The notes below the pieces were generated by a model. The model was not told where the DNA came from, did not search any database, and saw only the letters and a list, made by a program, of their open reading frames with translations. A DNA stretch of 64,000 bases from UBA1141 sp963665155 (GTDB lineage: Bacteria > Chloroflexota > Dehalococcoidia > Lucifugimonadales > UBA3495), in the NCBI GenBank assembly GCA_963665155.2, contig OY761986.2, forward strand, positions 2,170,001 through 2,234,000, written 5' to 3'. This document shows positions 17,376 through 26,202 of this stretch, piece by piece (within the stretch, counting starts at the first letter, position 1; the number at the start of each line of letters is the position of its first letter). The translations under genes were made by a program, and so were the position numbers.

Positions 17376-17554
17376 TTGTCTTCCCGCCGCTTTTTCACCG
17401 CGTCTAATGGCTCTCCAGGCTCTTCCTTCCTCTCGGCGATTACGGCCAATTCCGCCATGTCTTCGAGCAATGCTTGGTAGTCTGCTATCGGGAGCACTAC
17501 CGACCTCTTGCGGCCATTTTCATCTACCAGAAAACGGACCTTCTCCCGAGCCAT
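17357..17554 (-). CDS. Type II antitoxin (RelB/Phd-like)
   Basis: The 65-residue protein has an N-terminal strand-helix unit (KVRFLVDENGRKRSVVLP, then ADYQALLEDMAEL) and an acidic, then basic, C-terminal tail that would wrap the toxin. It seems intact. Its toxin partner, overlapping its 3' end, is reduced to fragments, so this is an orphan antitoxin. An upstream in-frame ATG at 17578 is possible but adds an unusual leader. Confidence 0.7.
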   Translation of the reverse strand: MAREKVRFLVDENGRKRSVVLPIADYQALLEDMAELAVIAERKEEPGEPLDAVKKRREDKWRNTS

Positions 17555-17681
17555 GAGTTCTCTCCTTGCGTCCTGCATCGAATAATGCGAGCTGAAAGCC
17601 GTCTAGGGATGTTAGCAGCATAAGTACATCTAGCTATCCCACCAAGATGATTATATAAAAACTTAAGAAAAATATCCCGGT

Positions 17682-19169
17682 TCACACCGCCATGCCTCGC
17701 GGTGCGTGGTGGGCGCTGGGTTTGTGGGCTGGGCCGCCGGGGAATATCTTGCCGGGGTTCAAGCGGTTGGCTGGGGCGAAGGCGTCTCTCACCTGGCGCA
17801 TGGCGGCCATGTCTTCGTCGGTGAACACCAGGGGCATCTGCTCCTTTTTCTCCAAGCCTACGCCGTGCTCGCCGGTGAGGCTGCCCCCGGCGTCGACGCA
17901 AATCTTCAAGACTTCCGCCCCTGCCGCTACGATGGTATCCAGTGCGCCCGGCTCCCGCTCGTCGAAAAGCAAGCAAGGGTGGAGATTTCCGTCGCCAGCG
18001 TGAAAGACGTTGGCGATCTGAATACCGTACTTCTCGCTAACCCCGGCCACTTGGCGCAGCACGTTGGCTAGCTGGGTGCGGGGCACCACACCGTCAATCA
18101 GGTAGTAGTTGGGGGCCAGGCTGCCCAAAGCGCCCAGAGCGCCTTTCCGGCCCGCCCACAACGCCATGCGCTCGCTTTCTTCGTCGGCTATTTTCACCTG
18201 ACTGGCCTCGGTTTCCCAGAGCGCCGCCTCTACCTCGGCGCCAATCTCTTCAACCTCTTCTTTCAGACCTTCCAGCTCGATGAGCAAGACTGCCCCGGCG
18301 TCATCTGGATAGCCTAAGTCGGCCATGTTCTGCACAGCCTTGATGCTCAGGGCATCGATCATCTCCAAGGCAGCAGGGACGATTCCGTGGCCGATGACTG
18401 CCGAGACGGCGTTGCAGGCCGTGTCCACGTCAGGGAAAACACCCAGGAAGGTTTTGACCGTCTCGGGCAACGGCAGCAACCGCAGAGCGACCTTGGTCAC
18501 AATGCCGAATGTACCTTCGGAGCCTATGAACACACCCCGCAGGTCATAACCGGGCACATCGTTCACCGGCTGGCTGCCCGTGCCTCCACCCGCGCTGCCC
18601 AGGCTTCCCAAAACAACCATCGTGCCGTCTTCCAAGACTACTTCCATACCCAACACGTGGTTGGTAGTTGTCCCATAAGCCAGGCAGTGGGGGCCGCCAG
18701 CGTTTTCGGCAACATTGCCGCCGATGCTGCACGCTCTCTGGCTTGAAGGGTCCGGTGCGTAGCGCATGCCGAACCTGCGGACGTAGTTGTCCAGGTCCAG
18801 GTTTACCACTCCGGGCTCCACAATGACGGTCCGGTTTTCCTCGTCCAACTCCAAGATGGCTTTCATGCGGGTAAAGGCCACCTGAAGCCCGCCGGGAGGC
18901 GAGATCGCGCCACCGCTGAGGCCGGTTCCGGAACCCCGGCCCACCACCGGCACTCCGCTGTCGTAAGCCAACTTGATTATACGTTGGACGTCCTCGGCCG
19001 TGCGTGGAAAGACCACGACGTCGGGCATCCCCCGGTCAATGGAGCCGTCGTACTCGAACACTAGCAGGTCATCCGGGTGATATATTACGCTGGCGCTGCC
19101 AACTATGGCGATTAGCTGCCGGACAAATTCATCGGCGATTGATTTTACGGTTGGGGTTTCGGCGTTCAA
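17682..19169 (-). CDS. glcD: Glycolate oxidase subunit GlcD
   Basis: The 495-residue FAD-linked oxidase has the PCMH domain with PVVGRGSGTGLSGGA, ACSIGGNVAENAGGPHCLAYG and the C-terminal GSLTGEHGVGLEKKE motif. With GlcE and GlcF it oxidises glycolate to glyoxylate at the membrane. D-lactate dehydrogenases of the same family are an alternative, but the presence of glcE and glcF favours glycolate. It is the upstream gene of the minus-strand set. Confidence 0.92.
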   Translation of the reverse strand: MNAETPTVKSIADEFVRQLIAIVGSASVIYHPDDLLVFEYDGSIDRGMPDVVVFPRTAEDVQRIIKLAYDSGVPVVGRGSGTGLSGGAISPPGGLQVAFTRMKAILELDEENRTVIVEPGVVNLDLDNYVRRFGMRYAPDPSSQRACSIGGNVAENAGGPHCLAYGTTTNHVLGMEVVLEDGTMVVLGSLGSAGGGTGSQPVNDVPGYDLRGVFIGSEGTFGIVTKVALRLLPLPETVKTFLGVFPDVDTACNAVSAVIGHGIVPAALEMIDALSIKAVQNMADLGYPDDAGAVLLIELEGLKEEVEEIGAEVEAALWETEASQVKIADEESERMALWAGRKGALGALGSLAPNYYLIDGVVPRTQLANVLRQVAGVSEKYGIQIANVFHAGDGNLHPCLLFDEREPGALDTIVAAGAEVLKICVDAGGSLTGEHGVGLEKKEQMPLVFTDEDMAAMRQVRDAFAPANRLNPGKIFPGGPAHKPSAHHAPRGMAV

Positions 19170-19520
19170 AATTCTGCCTCGCGTGATTAGGTGCAGTTAG
19201 TCCGGATTAAGGAACAAGTGCGAAGTTAGCTGCAAGTATAGCTGGATGATAGAGCAACGGCTTGGAAATTGGCAAGAATCCCGTGGTTGATTGATTTTTG
19301 GTGTTCGAATTGTTCGTCGGATGTTTGATGGGAAGCTGCCATATATGTATACTGTTTCATCGGCGAGTATATCCGAGAGGCTTTAATTCTTTTTATAGAA
19401 GAGCAGTCGTATCGTAGATGCCCGGTGAGGCTCTTTGTTCATGGGGATTTCTGTTCATTAAGAAGCCGGTTCTTCGCTCGAGTTATCAACGGATACTTTG
19501 GAGATCATTGGGAGTAAAAC
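19170..19520. other. Divergent intergenic region glcD/leuB
   Basis: These 351 bases separate two outward-reading genes and must hold both promoters. I see no T-box core, no other riboswitch and no convincing terminator. There are AT-rich stretches near 19340-19400 but no clear -35/-10 pair. Confidence 0.5.
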
Positions 19521-20615
19521 GTGGATTTTAAAATCGCAGTCTTGCCCGGCGATGGTATCGGCCCCGAGGTCACGGTGGAAGGCGTCAAGGCGCTGGAGGC
19601 GGTGGGCCGGGCCTTTGGGCACAAGTTCAGCTTAGAACACGGCGATGTGGGTGGAATTTCAATCGATAAGCATGGCGTAGCCCTACTCCCCGAAGTTAGA
19701 GATTTAACCCAGGCCGTTGATGCTGTTTTGTTCGGCGCCGTGGGCGGACCCAAGTGGGACGACCCCGCGGCCACGGTGCGACCGGAAGACGCTATCCTCC
19801 AGTTGCGCTCTCACATGGGCGTTTTCGCCAACATCAGGCCGGTAAAAGTGTACTCGTGGCTGGCCGACTCCAGTTCCTTGAAGCCCGAAGTGCTGGAAGG
19901 CGTGGACATGGTTGTGGTGCGGGAGTTGACCGGTGGCCTTTATTATGCCGAGCCCAAGGGCCGCCATGAGACGCCCCAAGGCTGGACGGCTGTGGACACC
20001 ATGCGGTACAGCGAGGCTGAGATCGAGCGAATCTTGCGGGTGGGATTTGAACTGGCCAGAAGCCGCCAGAGCAGGCTTACGTCAGTTGACAAGGCCAATG
20101 TTCTGGAGTGCTCCAGGTTGTGGCGTAGCGTCGCGACCGAACTGGGTGAGGAGTATTCCGACGTTGAGTTGAGTCACGTCTTAGTAGACTCTTGCGCCAT
20201 GCAGTTGATTCAGCGCCCGGCCCAATTCGACGTCATAGTTGCGGAAAACACCTTTGGCGACATACTAACCGACGAGGCCTCGATGCTGGCGGCATCCATG
20301 GGTGTACTGCCTTCCGCCAGCCTATCGGAGGTGCCGGTGGCAGGGAAAAAAACCCTGGGCTTGTACGAGCCCATCCATGGCACCGCTCCGGACATTGCGG
20401 GTCAAGGGAAAGCCAACCCCATAGCGTCCGTTCTGAGCGTGGCCATGATGGTCCGCTATTCTTTGGGCCTCACCGAAGAGGCCGCCAGTGTGGAGCGGGC
20501 TGTTGATCAAGTTTTGGCTAGCGGTTCCCGCACGGCGGATATTGCTGTTGCCGGGACGACACCGTTGACAACTTCCGAGATGGGCGACCAAATCGTGGCG
20601 GCGATCTCCGGTTAG
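19521..20615 (+). CDS. leuB: 3-isopropylmalate dehydrogenase
   Basis: LeuB oxidises and decarboxylates 3-isopropylmalate in leucine synthesis. The 364-residue product starts at GTG and shows LPGDGIGPEV, FGAVGGPKW, VRELTGGLYYAEPKG, the catalytic VDKANVLE and YEPIHGTAPDIAG. Lengths and motifs match LeuB and not isocitrate dehydrogenase. Other leu genes are not in the window. Confidence 0.95.
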   Translation: MDFKIAVLPGDGIGPEVTVEGVKALEAVGRAFGHKFSLEHGDVGGISIDKHGVALLPEVRDLTQAVDAVLFGAVGGPKWDDPAATVRPEDAILQLRSHMGVFANIRPVKVYSWLADSSSLKPEVLEGVDMVVVRELTGGLYYAEPKGRHETPQGWTAVDTMRYSEAEIERILRVGFELARSRQSRLTSVDKANVLECSRLWRSVATELGEEYSDVELSHVLVDSCAMQLIQRPAQFDVIVAENTFGDILTDEASMLAASMGVLPSASLSEVPVAGKKTLGLYEPIHGTAPDIAGQGKANPIASVLSVAMMVRYSLGLTEEAASVERAVDQVLASGSRTADIAVAGTTPLTTSEMGDQIVAAISG

Positions 20616-20703
20616 TATCACTCACTTAAGAAAAGTCAGCTACAAAAGCTAGAAACGTCGATTATGCTTGACCGGATAATAATGAGCAGAAGGTTACAAC
20701 GAC

Positions 20704-21768
20704 ATGGGCGGTGAACTAGCAGTCGCGTTAGTTGTTTTTGCTGCCTGTGCAGCCTTGGTCATTTTCTGCGGCGCAAAGCTGGCAGTGTACGGCGATGCTT
20801 TGGCGACCCTTACCGGCTGGGGCCGGTTGTTCGTGGGCAGCCTGTTGGTGGCATTGGCAACATCGCTACCAGAGTTGGCCACCAACATCTCGGCTGTCAC
20901 TCTGGAAATACCGAACCCGGAACTTGCGGTGGGCAACGTCCTCGGCGCCAACATGCTAAACATGTTCACCCTGTCCGCCGTGGCATTGGCATTTGGCGGC
21001 AAGCGCTTCATTGAGAATGTCGCGCCGGAGCAAGGTTTTTTGATTCTAGTCGCTGCCGTTATGACCGGAGCGGCGGTCATTTTCGGCGCTGTCAAGATGG
21101 ACGTGGAACTCTGGCAGGTTGGGCTTTCATCTGTTGTTTTGTTGGTGATTTTTGTGGCGGGCATGAAGCTGGTATACGATACCCGGCCCGCAGGTGGGGA
21201 TGACGACGAGGACGAAGATCCGGGCATGACCCTAAAGAAAGCCTGGCTGATGTTCGGCCTGGTTTCGGTTGGGGTGGTGGTGGCTGGATACTGGCTGGCG
21301 TGGAGCACCGATCAGATAGCTGAAATCACCGGCGTGGCATCTAGCACCTTGGGCATTCTGGCAGTGTCTTTTGTTACAACCATGCCCGAGGCAGCGTCGA
21401 CCATTGCCTCAGCCCGGATAGGCGCATTCGATCTGGGGGTTGCCGGTCTCTACGGTAGCTGCGCGTTCAACGTGACGATTCTCTTCTATGCCGATATTTT
21501 CTACCGGGGCGGCATCTTGGGGAACCAGACCGAACCGGCCCACTTTGCTGCTGGTGGCGTGGCCATAGCCCTGATCATCGTCGGTGGGATTCTGATCTTG
21601 GCCCGCAACCGCATCAAGGGAGCTGTTATATCAGTCGTTTTGGCGTTGATGGCGTCGACGTACATTGCGGGGGCTGCCGCCGTGATCGCCCTTGGGGCTT
21701 CCGAGGATGAAGACGACGGCCAGGCATCGGCCACTGTTCCCACTAGCCTGCCGCCGCCTCCGAAATAA
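20704..21768 (+). CDS. Sodium/calcium exchanger family protein
   Basis: The 354-residue membrane protein has two alpha-repeat halves of the CaCA superfamily. The first has LVALATSLPELATN and GNVLGANMLNMFTL; the second has SFVTTMPEAASTIAS and GLYGSCAFNVTIL. An acidic loop (D-D-D-E-D-E-D) lies between the halves. It would exchange Ca2+ for Na+ or H+ across the inner membrane. Its C-terminal 26 bases overlap the convergent lipoprotein gene. Confidence 0.9.
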   Translation: MGGELAVALVVFAACAALVIFCGAKLAVYGDALATLTGWGRLFVGSLLVALATSLPELATNISAVTLEIPNPELAVGNVLGANMLNMFTLSAVALAFGGKRFIENVAPEQGFLILVAAVMTGAAVIFGAVKMDVELWQVGLSSVVLLVIFVAGMKLVYDTRPAGGDDDEDEDPGMTLKKAWLMFGLVSVGVVVAGYWLAWSTDQIAEITGVASSTLGILAVSFVTTMPEAASTIASARIGAFDLGVAGLYGSCAFNVTILFYADIFYRGGILGNQTEPAHFAAGGVAIALIIVGGILILARNRIKGAVISVVLALMASTYIAGAAAVIALGASEDEDDGQASATVPTSLPPPPK

Positions 21769-24073
21769 TTCGGGTTAAGATTTCTCGGACGGAGGGATCA
21801 GGAATAGTAACGACCGCAGCGTCCAGGGTCGCCCGGTACTGCACCGGGAAGTCTTCCGCTACCTCACCGAGCGAGGCCCGGTTCCGGTAAACCGTAAAAG
21901 CTTCGCTCAGCCGCTCTTGCAGCACGGTATCGCCTAGCCGCCCGGCCAACACTGCCAGGTATTTGCCATCCTGCTCCAAAGAAATCGGGAGGCTGGGCAC
22001 TTGGGACGACCTGGCCTTGTCGTAGGCCAAATACGCCAGCGATTCCACCACCAACTCCCGTTTCCCCCCTTCGTCGAAGGCGGCAACCAGCCGGGCCGCC
22101 AACTCCGGGTTTTTCTGAACCATACGGTAGACGTTCCGGGCAGTCGGAGATACCACCGGGTCGCTTTGCTCCAGTATTTGCATGGCTGCGCCAAGGTCGC
22201 TGGCCAATAGATCGGCGGAAGCAATTGGTTCAGTTTGGATAAACCCTTCCAGAGGGAAGGGCGTATGCCGCAGGACCGTTAGTGTCTCTGTGGGATTGGT
22301 ATTCCCGCGATTGGCAATCACCCGGTACATGGCCGTCAAAAATGGCTCGTCAATTATGAAGTTGCCTGATGGCTCCTCCAGCAACAGGGTAACGCCCCGC
22401 TTGAGATCCGTCAGGCTTGAATCCACGGTGATATCCAGCATTTCCAGGAGTTCATCGGCGCTCAGGGTGAATAGCAATTGGGTAGCCACCGGCTCCATCA
22501 GATCCCTCAACGTCTCCTTGTCTAAGGCCAGGACGATCAGGCTGGCGGTGGCGGGGTCTTGTTCCCGAAACAGGTCGAAGAAAAGCCGCAGGTCTTGGGT
22601 CTGTTCAAAATCGGTATCGTCAAGAAACTGGGCCAGTTCATCGGCCCCTTCCTCAGCGCTGGTCCGCCCGGCTTCCAACACCTCGGCTACCAAGGTGCCG
22701 AAACGTTCCAATCGGTCCACGAAGCTGGCTGTCGCTTGTAGGGTTTCTCCCTGGGGCAACCGGGTTTCGCTGGCGAACAGCGCCAGAAGAGTTCTGTTTT
22801 CCAGGACTGGCAGGAAATTAACCAGGAATGGCTGCTCTCTCAGAGCCGTTCCAACCCGGTCTGCTTGCTCTTCGGTGGATAGGCCGTCCAGGCTATTCAG
22901 GAAATCCAGGGCTTGGGCCAGGCTGGAGGCCCTGGGCAATTCGGCGTCCTGGGTCAACGCCAAATCAGCCAGGTAGCCCGGGTGTGAAGCGTTCAGCCGT
23001 ACTTTGTCCCTCAGGTAGCCACGCCAGAACTCAAACTGCTCGTCCTCTTGGGCCTCACCTAGCAGCAAATCAAACTGATCGGCGAGGTCGAAAAGTCTCT
23101 GCCGCTCTTCCCTCGCCAGAACGTCGACGGGCACCAAAATGCTGCTTATTTCGGCATTACCTATGCTCACCGAGTAGTATGTTCTAAGGTCCAAGTGCTC
23201 GAATCCCAGGTACTTGTTTGCCCCGAATCTACCGCTGCCGGAGGTTCTGTCGTCGTTAAGTCCGCTGAACCAATTCACTGCCTGATACCAGGATTCAAAC
23301 TTTCCTTCGTTCAGGAACCGGTCCCAATATTTTCGTAAAATGGGTGGCACCAGGGAGAGGTTGCCACCGGTGCTGTAGACTATGCCCGCTTCCAGGTTGT
23401 GGAAAAGCGGCTCCCGGTTGCTGTCGGATAACTCGGGCAGATTCCGCAGGCGTTGGCGGAATATTTCGTAGTCGTCCGGAGGCTGGGCCATGAAGGATAA
23501 AATATCCTCGTGGTATTTCTCCATTGCCGGGGACAATTCGTTGCCCGAGGGTTTGTCCCAGGACAGATCGGGGAAACCGGATATTGGGAAAGCCCCCCAA
23601 TAGGAGTGACCAATTTCGTGCATTACCCCTTGTGGCTTGGCCTCGCCCACTCCGGCCCACTTTTTGAATCCATAGCTGCCGAAGAACCCAGGCTCGCCAC
23701 GCATCTGGCGTAGGTCCAAGCTTTGCAATAGGGCGATGCCCTCGTCGGATAGGTCATAGAGTTGGATCAGGGCGTCCAACCGCTGGTGTACCCAGGGGGT
23801 GATGGACGGGTTGGGAGTGGGAGTTGGGTTGAAAGATGAAACCAGGGACATTGCCGGGAACCTAGGTGGCGTGGCCCGATTTCCGGAGGATTGGGAGATT
23901 GAATTGCCTCGGGGAGAGTCTTCCAACGCATCAATGCGGTCTTCCAGTTGGTTCAACCGCTCCAAAGCCAGTTGGATACGAAAGTCGGGTGTCGGTGTTG
24001 CGCCGCCTCCGCAGACCGTCAGAATCATCATCAAAAGGGCAGCCGCCAGAAGAACGGTGGCCTTTACCGGCAA
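21743..24073 (-). CDS. Large lipoprotein with zincin-like HEIGH motif
   Basis: The 776-residue protein has a lipoprotein signal ending LTVC (Cys21). A coiled-coil-like segment (LALERLNQLEDRIDALED, about residues 35-52) and a Pro/Thr linker follow. HEIGHSYWG at about residues 152-160 fits the HExxH zinc site of metallopeptidases, and a possible distal Glu lies in the following EKYHEDI. The long C-terminal half is helical and Leu-rich with no family I know. A secreted peptidase is likely but unproven. Confidence 0.65.
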   Translation of the reverse strand: MPVKATVLLAAALLMMILTVCGGGATPTPDFRIQLALERLNQLEDRIDALEDSPRGNSISQSSGNRATPPRFPAMSLVSSFNPTPTPNPSITPWVHQRLDALIQLYDLSDEGIALLQSLDLRQMRGEPGFFGSYGFKKWAGVGEAKPQGVMHEIGHSYWGAFPISGFPDLSWDKPSGNELSPAMEKYHEDILSFMAQPPDDYEIFRQRLRNLPELSDSNREPLFHNLEAGIVYSTGGNLSLVPPILRKYWDRFLNEGKFESWYQAVNWFSGLNDDRTSGSGRFGANKYLGFEHLDLRTYYSVSIGNAEISSILVPVDVLAREERQRLFDLADQFDLLLGEAQEDEQFEFWRGYLRDKVRLNASHPGYLADLALTQDAELPRASSLAQALDFLNSLDGLSTEEQADRVGTALREQPFLVNFLPVLENRTLLALFASETRLPQGETLQATASFVDRLERFGTLVAEVLEAGRTSAEEGADELAQFLDDTDFEQTQDLRLFFDLFREQDPATASLIVLALDKETLRDLMEPVATQLLFTLSADELLEMLDITVDSSLTDLKRGVTLLLEEPSGNFIIDEPFLTAMYRVIANRGNTNPTETLTVLRHTPFPLEGFIQTEPIASADLLASDLGAAMQILEQSDPVVSPTARNVYRMVQKNPELAARLVAAFDEGGKRELVVESLAYLAYDKARSSQVPSLPISLEQDGKYLAVLAGRLGDTVLQERLSEAFTVYRNRASLGEVAEDFPVQYRATLDAAVVTIPDPSVREILTRIISEAAAG

Positions 24074-24081
24074 TGACGCCC

Positions 24082-24570
24082 TCAGATGTCCGCCCCTTGA
24101 AACTTGGCTATTTCAACAAACCCGCTTTCGTCGTCGGACCAAGCAAATAGAGCTGCTGCCACAACCCGGTCCGCGGTTATCCCCACCACCAGTTGTTGGA
24201 CAGGATAGGCTGGTCCGTCACCCCATGGGCTGGTAGCTACCTCCCGGTCCGTCGGCGAAAGGTAGGCACCTCCGTTGGGGTGGGAATGGTAAATCACCAA
24301 AGCTGGCGAATCGCCGTCCAGGCTGCGGTTTAACTCCAGCAAATCGTTACCGGAGATTACATAAGCGGTTTCGGCGCTTCGGTCCGCTTCCGTCGGATGC
24401 CCGCCTTCTTCCTGGACGTTGTCACACCGCCTCAAGTTAGTGGCGGCGGTGCCATTGGCTGGTCCGGAAAGCCAACCGCAACATTCCGCTGGGAACGACT
24501 TGCGGGCCTCGTTATAGATCTGCGTCAGGACATCCCCTGGGATATCTAGGGGAGTGATTGTTTCAGCCAT
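24082..24570 (-). CDS. JAMM/MPN+ metalloprotease domain protein
   Basis: The 162-residue protein has the full JAMM zinc signature: Glu29 and HSHPNGGAYLSPTD at 95-108, fitting H-x-H-x7-S-x2-D. Bacterial stand-alone members cleave isopeptide or cysteine-adduct bonds, often acting on ubiquitin-like sulfur carriers. No such carrier lies beside it. It is eight bases upstream of the large lipoprotein gene on the same strand. Confidence 0.85.
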   Translation of the reverse strand: MAETITPLDIPGDVLTQIYNEARKSFPAECCGWLSGPANGTAATNLRRCDNVQEEGGHPTEADRSAETAYVISGNDLLELNRSLDGDSPALVIYHSHPNGGAYLSPTDREVATSPWGDGPAYPVQQLVVGITADRVVAAALFAWSDDESGFVEIAKFQGADI

Positions 24571-24806
24571 GCTTAATCTCCGGAGTCGATTATCGGCCAG
24601 TCAGAGGACTGAGGAAACTCTGATAATCGGTTCTTTATTGGACTGCTAAGGTCGATCTGCGCTCGTGCCAAGGCTTGTTGACCTGTCTTTAGAATATATC
24701 AGAGGAACCAATTCCTGAGAAGGCGCATCCAAACCTAGTAATTAATCCGTAATAAATAATAGTCAATAATGAGTTATTCGTTACGGGAATTCTGTGAGGA
24801 AGTTAG

Positions 24807-25007
24807 ATGTATATTCTAAAAGGTTGTCTTAAATGCAAAGGGGACCTCTGTCCCCAAGAAGATATGTACGGAGCGTATCTTAAATGCCTGCAATGCGGGC
24901 GCATCACGGAAAATGCTCTGCCGGATACTTCCGGGATAAAAACGTCCGGTGTAAAAAGCGTTGCTGCCAAAAGTGTTAAGGAACCTGCGCATAATCAGGC
25001 TGCTTAG
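24807..25007 (+). CDS. Small zinc-ribbon-like protein
   Basis: The 66-residue product has CLKCKGDLC and CLQCGR, two Cys pairs that suggest a zinc ribbon. A Lys/Ser-rich tail follows. The family is unknown. A hairpin terminator follows ten bases after its stop, which supports a real transcription unit. Confidence 0.6.
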   Translation: MYILKGCLKCKGDLCPQEDMYGAYLKCLQCGRITENALPDTSGIKTSGVKSVAAKSVKEPAHNQAA

Positions 25008-25016
25008 TATTTCTTT

Positions 25017-25053
25017 GCTCAAACCCGAAGCTTTATCGCCTTCGGGTTTGAGC
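25017..25053. terminator. Bidirectional hairpin terminator
   Basis: GCTCAAACCCGAAG and CTTCGGGTTTGAGC form a perfect 14-bp stem with a nine-base loop. It sits between convergent genes, the small zinc-ribbon gene and the phosphatase, and could serve both. No long T-run is present. Confidence 0.7.
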
Positions 25054-25066
25054 AGCGCCTAATGGT

Positions 25067-25513
25067 CTACAGCGTGTCTTCCAGGGCCTCCCTGGCTTTC
25101 CGCCTCCGTTCCAGTTCCCTCTCCTTCAATCGGTCCCGGTACTGAAAAACGGCGTCTTCTTGCTCCCTTGTTTGAATTGAGTGGGGGCGCAATTCGCGGA
25201 CAAGACTGATTGCCTGCTCTGCGGAGTAGCCCGAGTAAACCAGATAACAGGCCAGAACCGTGCCGGTACGTCCAATCCCCGCATAGCAGGTTACAACCAC
25301 CGGCCTTTCCCAGGTCTCGATCTGATCGGAAATAAAGGACACCATACGGTCGATCTGATCCGCGTTGGGAGGGCTGAAATCAGGCACCGGTTCGTACATA
25401 TCGATGGCGCCTATGGTTTGGAGCTTCAAAAACACCAGGTCCCGGGCTCTGGTCGGCCCTTGGGCTCCGGCCAAAGACCCGGGTATCACCCAACCGAAGT
25501 TTAAATACTCCAC
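25067..25513 (-). CDS. Dual-specificity/tyrosine protein phosphatase
   Basis: The 148-residue protein has the cysteine phosphatase signature CYAGIGRTG (Cys76, Arg82), fitting C-x5-R. A general-acid Asp is likely around residues 40-47 in YEPVPDFSPP. The size fits a minimal dual-specificity phosphatase fold. The C-terminus is charged and helical. The target is unknown. Confidence 0.85.
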   Translation of the reverse strand: MEYLNFGWVIPGSLAGAQGPTRARDLVFLKLQTIGAIDMYEPVPDFSPPNADQIDRMVSFISDQIETWERPVVVTCYAGIGRTGTVLACYLVYSGYSAEQAISLVRELRPHSIQTREQEDAVFQYRDRLKERELERRRKAREALEDTL

Positions 25514-25584
25514 TTTCCGGACTCCATTAAACCAGGCTTGATCAAACCAGGCTCGATCAAATTAACTTCCCGTCGAATTTTGCG

Positions 25585-25893
25585 TTAGCTTCCCAGTGCG
25601 TTTAAAGCGTGTTCCAGGTCTTCCGGCGTTATGGAAGTTACCTCCACCAGTTTTTCCCGTGATGCGTGGCCTCGGATTATACGCAATCTGCTTTTCGGGA
25701 CCCCTAATGTTTCCGCCAAAAGGGAAATTACCGCCACGTTCGCTTTCCCATCCTGGGGCGGGGCCGTCACCCGGAGCCGCAACCGGTCCGCCGAATAGCC
25801 GTCCACTTGGTTCCGGGAAGCTTTCGGTTGAACTCGGACTTTAAAGGTTAAGCCATTTTCGGCTGGGTGGGTGGCGGTTTTTTTGGTTGGCAT
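25585..25893 (-). CDS. DUF167/YggU family protein
   Basis: The 102-residue protein has the YggU signature: VRVQPKASRNQV at the start and VTAPPQDGKANVAVISLLAE in the centre. Function is not established for the family. Confidence 0.85.
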   Translation of the reverse strand: MPTKKTATHPAENGLTFKVRVQPKASRNQVDGYSADRLRLRVTAPPQDGKANVAVISLLAETLGVPKSRLRIIRGHASREKLVEVTSITPEDLEHALNALGS

Positions 25894-26198
25894 GTACCAG
25901 ATGCACCAACTTGATTTAATGTGATCGGACGAGCGTTATCCAGTTCGGGGATTGTTCTGGAGTGGGCTAAGAGCCGCCTCATCGGGGGGGCTGATTCAAC
26001 TCTATAGGATTGCCCGAAGGGTCTTCCGCCAGAATCTGCAGTCCCCCAACCCCGCTGATAATCTCGTTCCGGAAGATAGTGCCCCCTGCTTTCAATGTCT
26101 CTACCAGGGACTCAAGGTCGTCCACCTGAATGAGCAGGCGGTTCCAACCCCCGGGTTCCGGGATGCTGCCGTCGGTCATTGGTTGAGCGGCCGAGGTT

Positions 26199-26202
26199 CT
26201 AG
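26199..26202. repeat. Left target-site duplication CTAG
   Basis: The left copy of the 4-bp direct repeat beside the insertion sequence. A longer shared TTCTAG is also possible because the IS end contributes two T residues at the right side. Confidence 0.75.

Noticed and set aside
19170..19520. A leucine T-box upstream of leuB
   Set aside because: There is no AGGGTGG-type core or terminator in the gap.
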